From: Methanobacteriota archaeon | Lineage (GTDB): Archaea > Thermoplasmatota > Poseidoniia > Poseidoniales > Poseidoniaceae | Direction: 5' to 3' | Length of the DNA: 58,022 nucleotides | Assembly (NCBI GenBank): GCA_002706065.1 | Contig: PAJM01000003.1 | Coordinates: 10,226-68,247, forward strand | Part shown: in pieces, positions 28,943 through 39,376 of the stretch | Numbering within the stretch: the first letter of the stretch is position 1 | How the letters are laid out: every line of letters begins with the position of its first letter | Program-made: the position numbers and the translations under genes | The notes under the pieces: generated by a model | Seen by the model: the letters and a program-made list of their open reading frames with translations, nothing else | Databases searched by the model: none | What the model was told of the DNA's origin: nothing

Positions 28943-30238
28943 ATGCCTGTCGACAACAGCCGCCTCAAAGGCTTCTACAAACTTGATGTGGAACAACGTA
29001 GAGCGAAGATTGCGGAACTTGCTCATCTCGACCAAGAACAGGTTGCTGCCCTCGCTGCAAGTGGTGAATTGGACGATTCTGCCGCAGATCGAATGATTGA
29101 GAATGTTATTGGAACCATGTCCCTCCCTGTCGGGGTTGCGACCAACTTTATCATCGATGGAAAGCACTACGTCGTCCCATTTTGTCTTGAAGAATCAAGC
29201 GTGGTAGCGGCTGCTTCAAACATGGCAAAGCGCTGCCATGTCAAGGGTGGGTTCTCCACCAACAACGACGAACCTATCATGCTTGCTCAGATCCAACTAT
29301 TGGATATTTCTGATCACAGCAAGGCAATTCAACAAATCGAAGCCAAAAAGGAGGAACTCATGGCGCTTGCTAACAGTTTACCCTCCACCATGATACGACT
29401 CGGCGGAGGTTGTAAGGAACTATCCACTCGCTCGATTGAGACACTATCTGGCCCGATGCTCATCGTTCACATCCACGTTGACTGCAGGGATGCGATGGGA
29501 GCAAATGCCGTGAATACCATGGCAGAATTACTCGCTCCGGAACTTGAAGTGATGACTGGCGGCCGGTCGCTGCTACGTATTCTGTCTAATCTTGCTACAG
29601 AACGACTTGCACGTGTTTCTGCTACCTTCACGCCAGAAGAAATGAGCAACAACGGTGAGAGAAACGACGGAGAAGCGATTATTCAAGGCATACTCGAAGC
29701 ACATCACTTCGCTATGGCTGATGCTTACCGTGCAGCAACGCACAACAAAGGCGTCATGAACGGGATCTCTGCTGTTGCCGTTGCATGCGGGCAGGATTGG
29801 CGAGCTGTTGAGGCAGGATGCCACGCTTACGCTGCAGTCCATCATGGACGATATGGTTCCATCACTCACTGGGAAAAAGACGCTGAAGGTAATCTCGTTG
29901 GAACCATCGAGACACCGATGGCTGTTGGTATTGTTGGAGGAGCATCCAAGGTCCACCCTGTAGCCCGAGCGAATCTGGAAATTCTTGGTGTAGAGTCTGC
30001 TCAAGAATTGGCATCCATCATGGCAGCAGCAGGACTTGCACAAAATCTCGGAGCACTTCGCGCCCTAGCAACAAGTGGAATTCAGAAAGGACATATGCGC
30101 CTTCATGCCAAAAATATGGCCGTGAGTGCTGGAGCTGTTGGAGATGAAATTGAACGCGTAGCCCAACGCTTGATTTCAGAAGAAGGGCCCAAAACACAGA
30201 CCAGAGTCGCAGAAATTCTTGAAGAACTTCGCTCGTAA
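28943..30238 (+). CDS. hmgA: Hydroxymethylglutaryl-CoA reductase, class II type
   Basis: DRMIENVIGTMSLPVGVATNFIIDGKHYVVPFCLEESSVVAAASNMAK; DCRDAMGANAVNTMAELLAPELE; RILSNLATERLARV. Confidence 0.93.
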   Translation: MPVDNSRLKGFYKLDVEQRRAKIAELAHLDQEQVAALAASGELDDSAADRMIENVIGTMSLPVGVATNFIIDGKHYVVPFCLEESSVVAAASNMAKRCHVKGGFSTNNDEPIMLAQIQLLDISDHSKAIQQIEAKKEELMALANSLPSTMIRLGGGCKELSTRSIETLSGPMLIVHIHVDCRDAMGANAVNTMAELLAPELEVMTGGRSLLRILSNLATERLARVSATFTPEEMSNNGERNDGEAIIQGILEAHHFAMADAYRAATHNKGVMNGISAVAVACGQDWRAVEAGCHAYAAVHHGRYGSITHWEKDAEGNLVGTIETPMAVGIVGGASKVHPVARANLEILGVESAQELASIMAAAGLAQNLGALRALATSGIQKGHMRLHAKNMAVSAGAVGDEIERVAQRLISEEGPKTQTRVAEILEELRS

Positions 30239-30841
30239 TCACTCTTCTTCAAGCGGTAATGTGGATTGGATAAGACCATCTTCTCCAACATCCTTCAACA
30301 CTTCAGACTCCATTCCATCGAACAGACCAGCATCTGTGACCTGTTCTCTAAACCACTTGCGAACCTTTCGCAAATCGGTATGCGGACAACCAAACGCCTC
30401 AGAGAAACGACGAGTGGTGGTTAATCGTCTTGTATTTCCATCTCGGCGGCGCATGATCATCCCATGCTGTGACAACTCACGGACATAATCGTAGGCCTTC
30501 TGCCCTAGCAATTCGACCAGCCTTGATTGTGGCATCGGTTGGTGGTATGCAATCAACGCAGCGGCTTTGAGAAGTTTCTTTGGCATTTCTGTTTTGGTTT
30601 CCTTGGGTAAATGTTCAGCAACGTTGGAGCGAACTTCCATCGCCCACTTTCCACCAATTTCAACAATTCGAAGCGCACCTCCTCTTCGTCGCTTGATGGT
30701 TCCCTGGAGAGTCAGTAGTGCTTCAGAAATCTCATCTTCCTCATATCCGAGCGATTCTGAGAGATCCTTGATCGAAAGTGACTTTCCTGACCCAAAGAGC
30801 GTCGCTTCGAGAAGAGTTTCTAATGCAAGTTCTGACATCAT
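30239..30841 (-). CDS. scpB: Segregation and condensation protein ScpB
   Basis: LETLLEATLFGSGKSLSIKDLSESLGYEEDEISEALLTLQ...LIAYHQPMPQSRLVELLGQKAYDYVRELSQHGMI; adjacent to scpA and smc. Confidence 0.88.
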   Translation of the reverse strand: MMSELALETLLEATLFGSGKSLSIKDLSESLGYEEDEISEALLTLQGTIKRRRGGALRIVEIGGKWAMEVRSNVAEHLPKETKTEMPKKLLKAAALIAYHQPMPQSRLVELLGQKAYDYVRELSQHGMIMRRRDGNTRRLTTTRRFSEAFGCPHTDLRKVRKWFREQVTDAGLFDGMESEVLKDVGEDGLIQSTLPLEEE

Positions 30842-30846
30842 ACCAC

Positions 30847-32019
30847 CTACTCAACTAACCATTCATGATCTGGAAATTCAACGGCTTGGGCGTGTTGCTC
30901 TTCCTCAAGCTTCTGTTTCGCCTTCTCTTCGGCCAAACGAGCCTTTTCTGCACGCTCCTGTAGACGTTCAGCGTGCAGCATCGAGCCGGTCTTGGAATCC
31001 TGGCGTGCAACCTCTGCCTCTTCATCCGCTTCGAGTGTCGCAGCAAGAACCTCCTCAAAGGTCGAAAGTTGAGGCCATAGGTCTTCAATCATGATGACAT
31101 CATTAAGTTGATTTCCTTGAGTAATGGATGCCATTCCCTTGTGAGTGAGAAACAGACCTGCAATAAAGGAGCTCACTCGGGCGTCTTCATCATAGCCCTC
31201 AGGAACGGTTCCAAAGGCTGTTTCAAGGATTGGGACCAATGTTGTGATGACGGATTTGAGCGGCACATTGTTTGAATCCATTTCTTCTGTGGTTTGACGG
31301 AGAGCAGTCCAACACCGTTCAATATCTCCGTCGAGGTCCTCATTGTGCATACGCCCACCAACATTGGAGATCATTTCTTCAACTTCGATAGCATGAGCGA
31401 TGCGATTCTTCTCTCGCAACTTGAGTGCATCAGCATCATCAGCCGCATCCTTGAGTGCAGAGAGCAGTTCTCCAAGCGTCACAGGACGTCCTTCCTCACG
31501 GCGTACTCGTTCATCGAATAGGTTCTCCAGCACATCATCAGCATCCCCTTGAAGCACCGTATTGGTGAAATGGAATTCATGATCGTCGTATTCAGTTTCC
31601 CAACCGAAATCAAAACCCGCATCCCAATCGTCTTCGCCTTCTTGATACTGAATTCGATCAAAAAGGTGTGCAGCCTGATAATTTAGAACCTCCCATGCCA
31701 TTCGAATCAATCGTCCACACGCAGGTAAATCCAACCGATTGGCTTGGGACTTAACTCGTTTCATGAATTGGCGCAGAAACGATGTCAAATCGATATTCCA
31801 GGCGTCCAGCCCTTCACTACTGACCAGTGAAAGAACAAGAGCAACGCTTCGGTCAAACGGATCATCTAAGGTTTGATGTTCGGCTTCTTCTGTCTGAGCA
31901 ATCATTAGAATTCGGTCAGCGTAGGCGTTGATTCCTTCAAGATCATCTTCACCACTCTGCAACAGTTGGTCAATAACATCCTGACGCAAAAACCACTGAT
32001 CGAGTCCTTGCTGAATCAT
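30847..32019 (-). CDS. scpA: Segregation and condensation protein ScpA
   Basis: DDPFDRSVALVLSLVSSEGLDAWNIDLTSFLRQFM...LPACGRLIRMAWEVLNYQAAHLFDR; located between smc and scpB. Confidence 0.85.
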   Translation of the reverse strand: MIQQGLDQWFLRQDVIDQLLQSGEDDLEGINAYADRILMIAQTEEAEHQTLDDPFDRSVALVLSLVSSEGLDAWNIDLTSFLRQFMKRVKSQANRLDLPACGRLIRMAWEVLNYQAAHLFDRIQYQEGEDDWDAGFDFGWETEYDDHEFHFTNTVLQGDADDVLENLFDERVRREEGRPVTLGELLSALKDAADDADALKLREKNRIAHAIEVEEMISNVGGRMHNEDLDGDIERCWTALRQTTEEMDSNNVPLKSVITTLVPILETAFGTVPEGYDEDARVSSFIAGLFLTHKGMASITQGNQLNDVIMIEDLWPQLSTFEEVLAATLEADEEAEVARQDSKTGSMLHAERLQERAEKARLAEEKAKQKLEEEQHAQAVEFPDHEWLVE

Positions 32020-32029
32020 TCGTTACACC

Positions 32030-35000
32030 TCACTCTTCCAGTTCAATTGAATCTTCTACCGATGGTCCCTCTGATTCGCTCTCTGAAAGGGCTTCAACGA
32101 GGGATGAACGTTCTTCAATGTCCTCGTTTGTTTCAGCCGTTCGCTCAGCGAGAGAAGCCATGCTTTCGTCCTCTTCCATGTGCTTCAGCAAGCCACCCAG
32201 GCTCTGCGGGGCAGGAAGGGCATCAGGGACACGTGGCATTTCTGCGAGCGTTGCTTGCTCCTCCTTTGCCCGTTGTGCATTTTTAGCGACTGCAGATTCT
32301 GCCTCTTTGAGTGCTTGCTCACCAAGAGCGATTGCTTGTTCTTGGTCGAAATCGATGATACGCCGGCTGCATCCATCCCCACCGTGAGTGATCCCAATGT
32401 GGTGATCTGCAAGTTGCAACGAGACCTTTCGTAGCGTGACCATAATGAATTGCGCCGCTTTGCTTCGCTCACGGCACATCTTTGCGATGCATTCGGCGTT
32501 GACGCTATCGAGATTTTGATCGACCTCATCGAAGTAGTAGAATGGACTCGGGTCATAATCCTGGATGGCGAAAATCAATGCAAGTGCAGCTACGGATTGC
32601 TCACCACCTGAAAGTTGATGCCGTGTAACGTTGGAGGACTTGCCCTTGGGTTGAGCCCATAACTCAAGACCACCTTTGAACGGCTCCTCTTTGTTCTCGA
32701 GATACAATTCTCCTCGACCACCGTTGCTGAGCGATTTGTACACCTTCTTGAAGTTCTCATTGACCTTCTCAAGAACGTCGATGAGCCTTACCTTTCGCTG
32801 TTCCTCAAGGCGTTCTGCTACATCGAGAAGGTGCTTCTTCCGATCTTGGAGTTTCTTGAAATCTCCTTCCATCTCACTGAGACGTTGTTCAACAGCATCA
32901 TACTGCTCAATTGCCCTCATGTTCACCGCACCAAATTGTTCAAGTCGGCGCTCTAAGTGACGGATTCTCCGATCGATATCACCAACAGAATCGAGTGCAA
33001 TACCGTCCTCGACTGGTTCAATGCCCATCGTCTGCATTTCCATTTCAAGTTCATGCAATTCTTGTCGCTTGGCTTGTATCGTTCGTTCAAATTCGGTGGA
33101 AAGCGTCCTATGGCTTCGTGCTTGACTGGCTTTCTGGGTCAGTGTTGAGTTGAGACTTGCTCGTTCTTCAACAAGCTCAATGCGTTCATCCTCGAGTCCT
33201 TTGTTTTCCTCAAGGAATTGGGCACGCTCAGCCTCTTTCTCGGCGAGAATTGTTTCGTTTTCAGCCACACTCTCTTTGAGTATATCGGCTTGTTCGGTTC
33301 GCTTAGCGACGGCCGTATCGATTTGGACCAAACGTTCTTTTTCGCCGGATACAGTAGAAGTGAGTAAATTCTTACGCTCTGATATTGAACGAAGTGATAC
33401 CTCCGCGTTGGAACGAATACCCTCTGCTTGCGTCCGCTTTACGGTGCATTCGTGCAATCGGTCCTTCAGATGTTGAGGACTTGCATCCTCGAGAGCGGTT
33501 TGTGCACTCGCCCTGAAAATTTCCGCATCTGCAACCTTCGACTCCGTTTCATCAAGTGCTTCAAGTTGGGTACTGGCTAATGTTTCAAGACGTTGAAGAT
33601 CTGCTTTCAGGCCCTCAACACTTCCGATATTCTTGGAATGTGCTCTCTTGAATGTAGTCACCTCTGCGCGCAAGGTTTCTCTTCGGATTGCTCCGTCTTC
33701 ATTCGCAAGTTCGTTGATTTGTTGACGCAGGGATTGTTGTTCCTTGCGAACATCTGCTAACGCTGCTGAAACGGTATCTGAAATGAGTCGAAGTCGTTCG
33801 ATCTCCGCCGTCAGACGTTCGACTTCTTTCGCTCCAGCAATACCTCCGCCGAAACTTACCGACATACGGATTCTCGAACCTCCGACCATAGCGCCTCCTG
33901 CCTCAGTTACATCACCACGCATGGTTACGAGACGAACACCACCCATGTTTTGTCGAGCAATGTCCATGTTTTGGACAATGAGTGTGTTTCGTAAAGCGAA
34001 TTTTATCGCAGTATCGATTCGCGGATCATACTCAAGTAATTCATAGGCAAATCCAACGACACCTGGTTTTCGAGCAACCATCATCGCTTTACCGCCTGCA
34101 CGACTGGTTGACAACTTGTTGAGCGGAAGGAACGTGGCACGGCCTGCTTTTCGTTGAGCCAACCAGCGAATGGCCTGTGCAGCCACTTCATCGGAATCAA
34201 CCACCACTGACGTCATCGCCCCGCCGAATGCTGTTGCGAGAGCCGTTTCATGCTCAGAATCAATTGGTGCACACAATTCAGCGATTGTGCCGATGATTCC
34301 TTTGATTTCGCCACGATCTCGAGCACCGAGTATCGCTGCTGCTCCACCTGCCATCCCTTTCGAGTTTGATTTGTTCTCCAATTCTGCACGAGCTGTGCGC
34401 AATTGCCGTTCGGTTTCAGTCATCTTTCGTTCGACTGCACCTGCTTCCTCAAGGAGGCGGGACTCTGATCGTTCTGCATCAAGGATGTTCTGTGTGAGAG
34501 AGGAGCGGTCGATTTTCTTGCCGCCAGACAGTTCGTTGAATTCCGCCTCTTTTTCTTCGAGTTCGAGCCGAGATTCTTCAGCCGTCTCTTGTGCTTTCGA
34601 AAGATTGGCCTCAACCAATTCCGCTTGTGCTGCGGTACGGTCAACATCTGACTGTGCTGCTGCAACGGCTTGCTTTGCTTTATCGAGTGCCTCAATCGCT
34701 TCGCTCAACGCCCGATTCAGTTCTGCATGATTTTTGCCCGAACCCTCAAGCAACGCACGGACTGCTGCTTCTTCAGACTGAGCTTCGTCAAGCATGGTCT
34801 GAGCCTCTTCCATCTGATTTTGACTGGTCGTTGCTTCCTCGAGTAGTGCATTCAATGCCGCCTCTGCTTCTTCGTATCGTTCAAGAACTTGCTCACGCTC
34901 GTGACCATCATCGATGTTGGCTTGATGTGAATCTTCAATGCGATCTTTGTCTCGGTCGATCTGCACCCGGAGATCATGAATTGCTGCGGATAATCCATCA

Positions 35001-35911
35001 CCTTCATCCCCAAGCAGGGCATCGATTTGCTTCTGAATTTCCCCTATACGGTCATCCAATTCGACCAATTTCTTACTTCCTGCCTTGACCTGTTCTTCGA
35101 GAATGGACGCTTCTTCTGCAAAGCGCAGCTGTTCAGCAATTTGATGCTCCAATTCCATCCCAAGACTTGCGAACATGGCCTGGTAACGCTGTGATCGTGA
35201 AGTCGTAAGTTCGTCTGTGATGGATTGTGCCTTCATTGCGATTTTACGCTCTTGCTCCAGTTCGTTGAGTCGAACCTGCTGTTCTTCCTGAAGCATACCA
35301 ATGCGTTCAATATAGGAATCAACGCTTTCTTTCTGCTTTTTTGCTTTCCGAATTTCGTCATCGTATGATGTAACACCTGCAACGCCATCCAAGACCTTTC
35401 GACGTTCAATCGGCGTCATTCGTGCAAGTCCTGTTACATCTCCTTGGAGAACAATGTTGTAGCCATCGGGACGGGCGTTTGCAGCGTTCAGGAGGCGATG
35501 AAATGATTTCTGTGAGGAGTCCTCTCCATCGAGCAAATACGTGGAAACGACATTGTCCGAAGCCGTCAGACGGATTTGCCGTGTCATGCGGACTTCATCG
35601 TTCTCAAGCGGCAGCCGTCGACGGCCATTGGAAAGTACTGGGTTGCCAAAAACAAGTGTCACCGTGCAACCTCGTGCAGGCTTGTACCCTTCCGCTCCGT
35701 TGAAGATGAGCTGCTTCGTATTTTGAGCACGAATCGTTCTGGTTGATTTAGGACCGAGAACAAATTGAATTGCATCACCACAATTGGACTTCCCTGAACC
35801 GTTTGGCCCAGTGATTGCAGAGAAACCACGATCGAGGGGGATGACGACTTCGCCGCGAAATGATTTGAAGTTCTCCATCTCCAACGCTTTTAGAAACATC
35901 CCAATCCCCAT
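32030..35911 (-). CDS. smc: Chromosome segregation protein SMC
   Basis: FSAITGPNGSGKSNCGDAIQFVLG, hinge GIIGTIAELCAPIDSEHETALATAFGGAMTSVVVD, LSGGEQSVAALALIFAIQDYDPSPFYYFDEVDQNLDSVN. Confidence 0.97.
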   Translation of the reverse strand: MGIGMFLKALEMENFKSFRGEVVIPLDRGFSAITGPNGSGKSNCGDAIQFVLGPKSTRTIRAQNTKQLIFNGAEGYKPARGCTVTLVFGNPVLSNGRRRLPLENDEVRMTRQIRLTASDNVVSTYLLDGEDSSQKSFHRLLNAANARPDGYNIVLQGDVTGLARMTPIERRKVLDGVAGVTSYDDEIRKAKKQKESVDSYIERIGMLQEEQQVRLNELEQERKIAMKAQSITDELTTSRSQRYQAMFASLGMELEHQIAEQLRFAEEASILEEQVKAGSKKLVELDDRIGEIQKQIDALLGDEGDGLSAAIHDLRVQIDRDKDRIEDSHQANIDDGHEREQVLERYEEAEAALNALLEEATTSQNQMEEAQTMLDEAQSEEAAVRALLEGSGKNHAELNRALSEAIEALDKAKQAVAAAQSDVDRTAAQAELVEANLSKAQETAEESRLELEEKEAEFNELSGGKKIDRSSLTQNILDAERSESRLLEEAGAVERKMTETERQLRTARAELENKSNSKGMAGGAAAILGARDRGEIKGIIGTIAELCAPIDSEHETALATAFGGAMTSVVVDSDEVAAQAIRWLAQRKAGRATFLPLNKLSTSRAGGKAMMVARKPGVVGFAYELLEYDPRIDTAIKFALRNTLIVQNMDIARQNMGGVRLVTMRGDVTEAGGAMVGGSRIRMSVSFGGGIAGAKEVERLTAEIERLRLISDTVSAALADVRKEQQSLRQQINELANEDGAIRRETLRAEVTTFKRAHSKNIGSVEGLKADLQRLETLASTQLEALDETESKVADAEIFRASAQTALEDASPQHLKDRLHECTVKRTQAEGIRSNAEVSLRSISERKNLLTSTVSGEKERLVQIDTAVAKRTEQADILKESVAENETILAEKEAERAQFLEENKGLEDERIELVEERASLNSTLTQKASQARSHRTLSTEFERTIQAKRQELHELEMEMQTMGIEPVEDGIALDSVGDIDRRIRHLERRLEQFGAVNMRAIEQYDAVEQRLSEMEGDFKKLQDRKKHLLDVAERLEEQRKVRLIDVLEKVNENFKKVYKSLSNGGRGELYLENKEEPFKGGLELWAQPKGKSSNVTRHQLSGGEQSVAALALIFAIQDYDPSPFYYFDEVDQNLDSVNAECIAKMCRERSKAAQFIMVTLRKVSLQLADHHIGITHGGDGCSRRIIDFDQEQAIALGEQALKEAESAVAKNAQRAKEEQATLAEMPRVPDALPAPQSLGGLLKHMEEDESMASLAERTAETNEDIEERSSLVEALSESESEGPSVEDSIELEE

Positions 35912-36023
35912 TCGGTCAAATGTGACCTTAGGTCAAACACCGTACGTCGAGGACATTTAAACAATCGGTTGATTATGCGTCGGTGCACATCGTTTTCGGG
36001 GTCGGAAAAATATGCCGTTTTAT

Positions 36024-36806
36024 TCAAACAACGCCTGTCTTCCCGCACTCTTTGCACCCACCGCCTTTGCAAAATGGGCACGTCGCCCGTACCTTGGGTG
36101 AGTTTCGCGTACGGAACGGCATGAGGTTCGCATCTCGGTCGATGAGACGACTTCGACGAGAGAGGCCTTGTTGTGAGGCCGACATCGAGCGTGCCTTTTC
36201 GTTGAACGCACGTTGTACGCGTCGTTCTTTGTCACGCTCACTTTCAAGTCGCTGATAGTTTTCTTCGAACTCTGAAAGTTCGTATTTCGGCCCTCGCATC
36301 AGCATTGTACCGATGACTGCGAAGATGATTTGCACCATCCAAGGAGGAAATGGAAGCGGCGTGATATCGGCAATGCTTTCAGAGTTCGCAGATGTAGGGA
36401 GTGCCTGAAAACGATCCAAAATCGCAAGAAAGAACAACACTGCACCTGAAATGAACATCACTCGTCGAATACGCCTTGCAAGGCGCGGGTCAGAGGGCAT
36501 TCGGAAACGACCAGCAGTTACGATGAGAATACCCCAGAACAGCAAAAGGATATCCGCAGTACCCCAGGTTCCTTTCTCACTCAAACAAAACGCAGTTCCG
36601 GTTTCTTGTATTTCTTTCTCCATTTCAGGTATTGTACATCCTGGATCAGCAAGTCGGATGACGTCGAGTCGAGCAGTTCCTGCGCCTTCAACGACGTTCT
36701 CTGCAACGATTCCGAAGTGAACGTTTGCTATGACGAAAACGATTGTTGCGAGCCCAAGTAAGGCAATGAGTTTCCGCAACATGGTGTTGGCAAGAATCAA
36801 CAACAA
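36024..36806 (-). CDS. Multi-TM membrane protein with C-terminal zinc-ribbon-like motif
   Basis: Hydrophobic helices then C-terminal ATCPFCKGGGCKECGKTGVV. Confidence 0.7.
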   Translation of the reverse strand: MLLILANTMLRKLIALLGLATIVFVIANVHFGIVAENVVEGAGTARLDVIRLADPGCTIPEMEKEIQETGTAFCLSEKGTWGTADILLLFWGILIVTAGRFRMPSDPRLARRIRRVMFISGAVLFFLAILDRFQALPTSANSESIADITPLPFPPWMVQIIFAVIGTMLMRGPKYELSEFEENYQRLESERDKERRVQRAFNEKARSMSASQQGLSRRSRLIDRDANLMPFRTRNSPKVRATCPFCKGGGCKECGKTGVV

Positions 36807-36864
36807 ATAGCCCTATCGCTGGACGAACCGATGTCATCAAGAACAAACAGCCACTGGCTGGTAT

Positions 36865-38469
36865 ATGCCTCGTGTTCTCATCATAGGCACAGGCATTGCC
36901 GGCCTGTTCGCAGCCTTGCGTCTCGCAAACGAAGGTTTTGAGATTGAGATCATCACAAAACAACGACCAAAGGACTCGTCCACGAACTGGGCACAAGGAG
37001 GAATTGCAGCCATTCTTGACAAAACAAACCTCGAAGAAATCGATGGACACATCAAGGATACGCTCGATGCTGGAGACGGTTTGTGCAATGAAGAAATTGT
37101 CCGATTGGTTGTTGAAGAAGCCGGAGGGCGAATACGGGATTTGCTTTCGATCGGTGTCGAATTTGAAAAGAATCAGAAGGGTGAATTTCAACTTGCACAG
37201 GAAGGTGGCCACTCTTCAAGACGGATTCTTCACGCTAAAGATGCAACTGGAAAGGAAATTGAGCGCGCCCTTACATCAGCTGCACAAGAGCATCAACGAA
37301 TCACGATGCGTCCGAATACCTTGGCAATCGACCTCATTCAACGAGAACATGGAGCGCCAGAAAAGGGAGTTTGTGGCGTCTGGGCGCTTGACCAAGAAAC
37401 CAACGAAGTCATGACCATTCAAGGAGATGCAGTCATCCTTGCCACTGGAGGTGCAGGCCAGCTGTGGGAGAAGACAACCAACCCATCAGTGTCAACCGGC
37501 GATGGCATTGCAATGGCCTATAGAACAGGAGCTTCCATCGTCAATATGGCCTTCGTACAATTTCATCCAACAGCCCTTGTTGTTGATGGTGAGCGACCAT
37601 TTCTCATTACAGAGGCCTTGCGCGGGGAGGGGGCAATTCTCCTCGATCGAGAAGGCTATGCGTCGTGGAAATCAAGCGGAGTCAGCGACCCCTCTTCATT
37701 TTCGTTCACGTTGCAAGCATCCTCGCTGGGTTCAATGGCAACCCGAGATGTTGTAGCACGCGCCATCGACCAGCGGTGTGCCGAATCAGGTGCTTCGCAT
37801 GTGTACCTCGTCACAGAACATCTGGACAAAGCACATCTGGATGGACGATTTCCAATGATTTCCAACCGTCTGCGCAAGGACGGCCTTGAGCTTGGAATTG
37901 ATCCCCTTCCTGTAGCACCAGCTGCACACTACATCGTTGGAGGCATCCAAGTGGATGATGTGGGTTCTGCACTTCTCAAACACACGGAGAAGGCGATTCC
38001 TGGTTTGTTTGCAATTGGAGAGGTTGCTTGCACTGGAATGCATGGTGCCAACAGACTTGCCTCGAACAGCCTACTCGAAGCGGTGGTGTTTGCCCACCGA
38101 TGCTCCTCGCACCTTATCGATCAGGGAATCCTCGGAATCAATGCATCTCCCCCAAACTGGCGTTCGGATGGTTTGCATAAACTTCGAGAACATGGACCTA
38201 TTGCTCATGATCGAGCAGCATTGAACCAAACCATGCGCTTTGAAGTTGGAGTTTCAAGACGTTTTTCTCGATTGGAGCGAGCCATCAGACGACTCCGTTT
38301 GTTGGAGAAAGAAATCGACGTCATTTGGAAATCGAGCCTCCCTAGTCGGGAAATTGTGGAACTGCGAAACATGATTCTTGTTGGAATACTTGTCGCCGAG
38401 GATGCAATCACACGCCAGGAAAACAGGGGACTGCATTTCAACAAAGACCTTATCGAAGATGTTGAATGA
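36865..38469 (+). CDS. nadB: L-aspartate oxidase
   Basis: VLIIGTGIAGLFAALRLA, STNWAQGGIAAI, HSSRRILHAKDATGKEIERAL, VAPAAHYIVGGIQVD, GEVACTGMHGANRLASNSLLEAVVFAHR. Confidence 0.94.
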   Translation: MPRVLIIGTGIAGLFAALRLANEGFEIEIITKQRPKDSSTNWAQGGIAAILDKTNLEEIDGHIKDTLDAGDGLCNEEIVRLVVEEAGGRIRDLLSIGVEFEKNQKGEFQLAQEGGHSSRRILHAKDATGKEIERALTSAAQEHQRITMRPNTLAIDLIQREHGAPEKGVCGVWALDQETNEVMTIQGDAVILATGGAGQLWEKTTNPSVSTGDGIAMAYRTGASIVNMAFVQFHPTALVVDGERPFLITEALRGEGAILLDREGYASWKSSGVSDPSSFSFTLQASSLGSMATRDVVARAIDQRCAESGASHVYLVTEHLDKAHLDGRFPMISNRLRKDGLELGIDPLPVAPAAHYIVGGIQVDDVGSALLKHTEKAIPGLFAIGEVACTGMHGANRLASNSLLEAVVFAHRCSSHLIDQGILGINASPPNWRSDGLHKLREHGPIAHDRAALNQTMRFEVGVSRRFSRLERAIRRLRLLEKEIDVIWKSSLPSREIVELRNMILVGILVAEDAITRQENRGLHFNKDLIEDVE

Positions 38470-39376
38470 CGGATGAAAGCATTTGATTGAGTGGCGTTGG
38501 AAGACCAAGCATTTCTCCACGGCGACAAATCTCTTGATTGAGAGCATTGATTTCTGTTTCCCGACCTGCTCGGATGTCTTGCAACATTGAGCAATAATTG
38601 TTCTTCGTCTTCTCAAGAACATCACGTAATCGATCGATTAAAAATTCATTTGATTCAAGTTGAACTCCCCCTGCACGGGCAATTCGAGCACCTTCAAGCA
38701 TGACAGATACCGCAGATTCAAACAAGGATGGTTCCAGTAATGCACCATTCTCCTTCCCCAATATTCCCGCAATCGGATTGATGGCGATGTTCAACAGCAT
38801 TTTGTTCCAAAGCATCACGCGACCATGTTCATTCCATTGAGGGTTCAATTCCGCATCCGATAGCACATCGAGGAATGGAAGAACTGCCGCCTCATCATGC
38901 GAATCGATGAATGGCCCGATGGAAACATCTCCTCTTCCTGCCCAGTGAACAAGACCAGCTTGAGGACGGTACGCTCCATGAGTCGTGGTTGCTGCTAGGA
39001 CACGATGCGATCCAAACGCATGCACCAAGCGTTCTTCATGACCCAGCCCATTGGCTAAGGTACAAACAAGTCCATCTTGCTTCAGTAGATAGCGCGCAAC
39101 CTCCAAATGGTGATCGAACGCTGAAGATTTCCCAGTCATGAGAAGAACATCACAGGATGATTGCACTGAATCAGGTAGAGATTGTTCCTCAAGCAACACT
39201 TCCCACCGATTCGATTGAACTTGTACATCCACCAGCCCCTCAAGGCGTAATCCATCAACAGTTAGGTGAGCAGCGTGAAGGCCTCGACCAAACAGGAGCA
39301 AATCACATGAGGTTTGAGATAAACATCCTGCAATGAGCGACCCGATTGAACCAGCGCCCACAATGCCAATTCTCAA
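38450..39376 (-). CDS. Ketopantoate reductase-like (PanE/ApbA)
   Basis: MRIGIVGAGSIGSLIAGCLSQ; MLWNKMLLNIAINPIAGILGKENGALLE; SMLQDIRAGRETEINALNQEICRRG. Confidence 0.9.
   Translation of the reverse strand: MRIGIVGAGSIGSLIAGCLSQTSCDLLLFGRGLHAAHLTVDGLRLEGLVDVQVQSNRWEVLLEEQSLPDSVQSSCDVLLMTGKSSAFDHHLEVARYLLKQDGLVCTLANGLGHEERLVHAFGSHRVLAATTTHGAYRPQAGLVHWAGRGDVSIGPFIDSHDEAAVLPFLDVLSDAELNPQWNEHGRVMLWNKMLLNIAINPIAGILGKENGALLEPSLFESAVSVMLEGARIARAGGVQLESNEFLIDRLRDVLEKTKNNYCSMLQDIRAGRETEINALNQEICRRGEMLGLPTPLNQMLSSVIQHLR

Noticed and set aside
34170-34730. 186 aa plus-strand ORF opposite smc
   Set aside because: Ser/Ala/Arg-rich low-complexity translation antisense to smc; spurious.
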